From an uncultured Pirellulaceae bacterium (GTDB lineage: Bacteria > Planctomycetota > Planctomycetia > Pirellulales > Pirellulaceae), in NCBI GenBank assembly GCA_938084685.1, contig CALKGE010000003.1, positions 163,898 through 227,897 of the forward strand: 64,000 nt of DNA, read 5' to 3'. This document shows positions 62,982 to 64,000 of this stretch, one piece after another. The notes beneath the pieces were generated by a model. It did no database searches and was not told the DNA's origin. It was given only the letters and a program-made list of their open reading frames with translations. The first letter of the stretch is position 1; the number at the start of each line of letters is the position of its first letter. The translations under genes were made by a program, and so were the position numbers.

Positions 62982-63173
62982 ATGAAACGGCTACTTACAT
63001 TAGGCCTGATTGGGGTTCTGACTCTCAGTTCCATCGGCTGTTGCCGTCCTCTGTTTCAACGTCCTTTGCTGGGTAACGGCCTGTTTAACTGCTTCGATTG
63101 CAATACCTATGATGAGGGTGGCTTGCTTGTTGAAGGTGAAGCAGTGCCTGAAGCAGCAGATGCAGGTCAATAA
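62982..63173 (+). CDS. Small lipoprotein
   Basis: 63 residues from ATG 62982, chosen for GGAG eight bases upstream and for the signal peptide. The N-terminus MKRLLTLGLIGVLTLSSIGC is a lipoprotein signal with lipobox-like SSIG before Cys 20. The mature part is about 43 residues, with CCRP, NCFDCNTY and an acidic end (VEGEAVPEAADAGQ). Candidate promoter elements TTGTGT (62925-62930) and TATACA (62949-62954) support an independent short transcript. Function unknown. Confidence 0.7.
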   Translation: MKRLLTLGLIGVLTLSSIGCCRPLFQRPLLGNGLFNCFDCNTYDEGGLLVEGEAVPEAADAGQ

Positions 63174-63413
63174 CGCGGAGGCTGTCAGACAGCATCGCCT
63201 GAAATTCAGAGGGCACTGAGTGGGATATTTCCTCTCCATTGGTTATCACACTCGCAGTGGCCTTCGAGTCTTGCGGTAAACAGTGCGGAATAAAGACGGT
63301 ACCTAAAAGCACAAAAGCGGGATTTTGCTCCAGGTCAAACACACCGTCTTCTTTCCGTGCTGTTTTGCCTGCGCGCTTGCTTACAGATCCAAAGCCAACA
63401 GGGTATGGGATTG
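63174..63413. other. Intergenic region without a recognised gene
   Basis: Short open frames cross it on both strands, but none has family features or a good start. I see only a weak 5-bp hairpin (GCTGTCAGACAGC) without a T run. Confidence 0.4.
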
Positions 63414-63875
63414 TCAGCAGGATTCCGAGTTGGCGTTACAGCTTTTGCAGGTCCAAAGTGCGGCAGCCAGACAGCACCAGCCAAGAATAAAACAGATACC
63501 TCCTAATGGGACAACTGCCGCGACCAGCAGGATCACCTTGGTTCCACTGGACAAGAGGATTAAATGATAGGCTAGCAGTCCCAGGCTGAATCCCACAATA
63601 CCGGCCGTAAAAAAACTACCAGCATAGGTCAGTAGTCTGGAACAGACGTATGCCGAAACCAACCCCACCAGGATGATCGCAATCGAGTGGTACATCATAT
63701 ATTCGGTCGCTGTGGCCCAGTTGGCCAACGTCCTGGTGACAATCTCTTCAGCGATTTCACCTGCCTGGGCTTTCGTTTCCAGCGAAGTTTTTACGGCGTG
63801 CGCGCCTAAGGCTCCAACGCTAACTCCCAACGCTCCACTGATAGCGCCTATTCGGACCCACTTGCTTCCAACCAT
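63414..63875 (-). CDS. DUF423 small membrane protein
   Basis: A 153-residue protein with four hydrophobic helices and the DUF423 (YgdD-type) signatures SGALGVSVGALGAHAV near the N-terminus, ATEYMMYHSIAIILVGL in the middle and VVPLGGICFILGW near the end. The C-terminal tail has CKSCNANSESC, an addition with cysteines. The function of the family is unknown. Beyond its start (63876-64000) I see no gene. Confidence 0.88.
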   Translation of the reverse strand: MVGSKWVRIGAISGALGVSVGALGAHAVKTSLETKAQAGEIAEEIVTRTLANWATATEYMMYHSIAIILVGLVSAYVCSRLLTYAGSFFTAGIVGFSLGLLAYHLILLSSGTKVILLVAAVVPLGGICFILGWCCLAAALWTCKSCNANSESC

Positions 63876-64000
63876 CTTTCACCACCTGTTGGTTCTTGAA
63901 GACATGAAAATAATCAAAGGCCGCGTCGTCTTAGATTGACCTGCTGTGGTGTGTTCATGCGGATATACCAGTTTCTCCACTGGGCTTCGTTAAGCCCGAA

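Overview
The window looks like a housekeeping chromosomal segment of a planctomycete (Planctomycetota) with roughly balanced base composition. The case rests on several things: a secreted WPQWRG-type PQQ-like beta-propeller protein, an ispE-spoVG pair in which SpoVG carries a zinc ribbon, three groEL genes in 31 kb, a ValRS with a zinc-ribbon insert, lipid A genes of the LpxD/LpxI type, and many small planctomycete-type hypothetical proteins. I see no tRNA, rRNA, CRISPR array, insertion sequence or prophage. Nearly all the coding space is core metabolism, translation, envelope biogenesis and protein folding.

Layout. 0-10 kb: the end of an RseP-type protease, a HAD hydrolase, lpxD-lpxI on the minus strand, a PQQ-like secreted protein, rpsU, a DUF368 lipid-carrier flippase-like protein, ispE-spoVG and a zinc-ribbon membrane protein. 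10-22 kb: groES-groEL (copy 1), a yidC with an internal PDZ domain, mnmE, tsaB, two tandem metallophosphoesterases, hemB-hemL and truB. 22-36 kb: ftsK with a long acidic tail, a YhcH-type protein, an isoleucine-type attenuator followed by cimA and valS, a bifunctional-nuclease-family protein, and a minus-strand hom / phosphoglycerate-mutase-like / lysC operon. 36-43.5 kb: an M42 peptidase and a chaperone block groEL2-groES2-groEL3-dnaJ-grpE followed by two small zinc proteins. 43.5-64 kb: membrane and regulatory genes (P-II), a phosphotransferase, a DsbD-like protein, purM, a Zn/Cd-type P-ATPase overlapping a release-factor-like gene, a methyltransferase, a divergent dehydroquinate-synthase homologue, an SDR, a VWA protein, a large secretin, a class IV aminotransferase, a small lipoprotein and a DUF423 protein.

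The strongest regulatory findings are two. First, the region between 25,931 and 26,188 has every part of a classical transcription attenuator: a promoter, a 31-codon leader peptide with 8 Ile and 5 Val codons, mutually exclusive antiterminator and terminator pairings, and then citramalate synthase (isoleucine pathway) and valyl-tRNA synthetase. Second, groES1 and groEL2 each have a consensus sigma-54 (-24/-12) promoter lying 152 bp upstream of the start codon. Each is preceded by a pair of TGYCA-N3-TGRCA-like palindromes exactly 40 bp apart, which suggests that two chaperonin loci share one enhancer-binding activator.

Start codons were chosen by eye from ribosome-binding sites, signal peptides and family length, so several N-termini are provisional. 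All family assignments come from motif recognition and not from a database search.
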